DNA from: an uncultured Collinsella sp.
GTDB lineage: Bacteria; Actinomycetota; Coriobacteriia; Coriobacteriales; Coriobacteriaceae
Length of the DNA stretch: 5,522 nucleotides
Assembly (NCBI GenBank): GCA_902464645.1
Contig: CABQKL010000117.1
Span: forward strand, 1-5,522
Reading direction: 5' to 3'
Each line of letters begins with the position of its first letter. Positions within the stretch are counted from its first letter, which is position 1. Shown here piece by piece: positions 5,453 to 5,522 of this stretch. Position numbers and translations under genes: made by a program. The notes beneath the pieces were generated by a model. That model did no database searches. It was not told where the DNA came from and saw nothing but the letters and a program-made list of their open reading frames with translations.

Positions 5453-5522
5453 CTACATTCCCAATGGCGGCTCGGTGCCGTCCACCGGTCAGCGGCGCCC
5501 TGGCCTCCCACGGGCTGACCCC
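5453..5522 (-). other. Unidentified GC-rich, structured edge sequence, possibly the 3' end of a minus-strand gene or RNA
   Basis: The last 70 bases can form two hairpins: CGGTG (5473-5477) with CACCG (5483-5487), and GGTCAGC (5487-5493) with GCTGACC (5514-5520). The two share base 5487. They lie next to the terminator that points leftward, so a minus-strand transcript probably ends here. No signature of tRNA, tmRNA, SRP RNA or RNase P RNA was recognised. A minus-strand reading frame is open through it but the peptide is unremarkable. The strand is inferred from the terminator. Confidence 0.3.

Noticed and set aside
5464..5522. Plus-strand open frame starting ATG at 5464 and running off the edge
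   Set aside because: No ribosome-binding site, it lies immediately after a terminator, and its 19 visible residues resemble nothing; too short to support.
5453..5522. SRP RNA (ffs) on the minus strand
   Set aside because: A GGGAATGTAG stretch faintly recalls 4.5S RNA, but the conserved GGAAGG-AGCAGCC apical region is not present in the visible part.

Overview
This window comes from a GC-rich, Gram-positive-type bacterial chromosome. The tilS-hpt-ftsH order, the GC-rich codon use and the protein styles suggest an actinobacterium of class Coriobacteriia, perhaps Collinsella-like. The gene order is seen directly. The taxon is inferred from general resemblance and is not proven.

The left 60% is a minus-strand housekeeping cluster. 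It reads right to left: tilS (tRNA-Ile lysidine synthetase), hpt (hypoxanthine phosphoribosyltransferase) and ftsH (membrane AAA+ protease, cut by the left edge before its protease domain). hpt and ftsH are separated by one base, and the ftsH ribosome-binding site lies inside the end of hpt, so they are probably translationally coupled. The 148-base tilS-hpt gap holds a perfect GC hairpin and a promoter-like element, so hpt-ftsH may also be transcribed without tilS.

Divergent from tilS, with 48 bases between the start codons, is a plus-strand metallo-beta-lactamase-fold nuclease-type protein of the YycJ/WalJ family. It converges on a minus-strand Hsp20 small heat-shock protein, and a strong hairpin between the two probably terminates both.

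A 278-base AT-rich intergenic region separates hsp20 from a divergent plus-strand gene of unknown function. That gene encodes a polar, low-complexity protein with one C-terminal membrane anchor, and a good sigma-A-type promoter lies just upstream. A perfect 12-bp hairpin follows it. The A-run lies on the left of this hairpin, so it looks most like a terminator for something transcribed leftward from beyond the right edge. The last 70 bases are GC-rich and can form two hairpins. They may be the 3' end of a minus-strand gene or structured RNA, which I could not identify.

The window is mostly ordinary core genome. No mobile element, tRNA, rRNA or CRISPR array was seen. The least explained parts are the tail-anchored protein, the hsp20 leader and the structured right edge.
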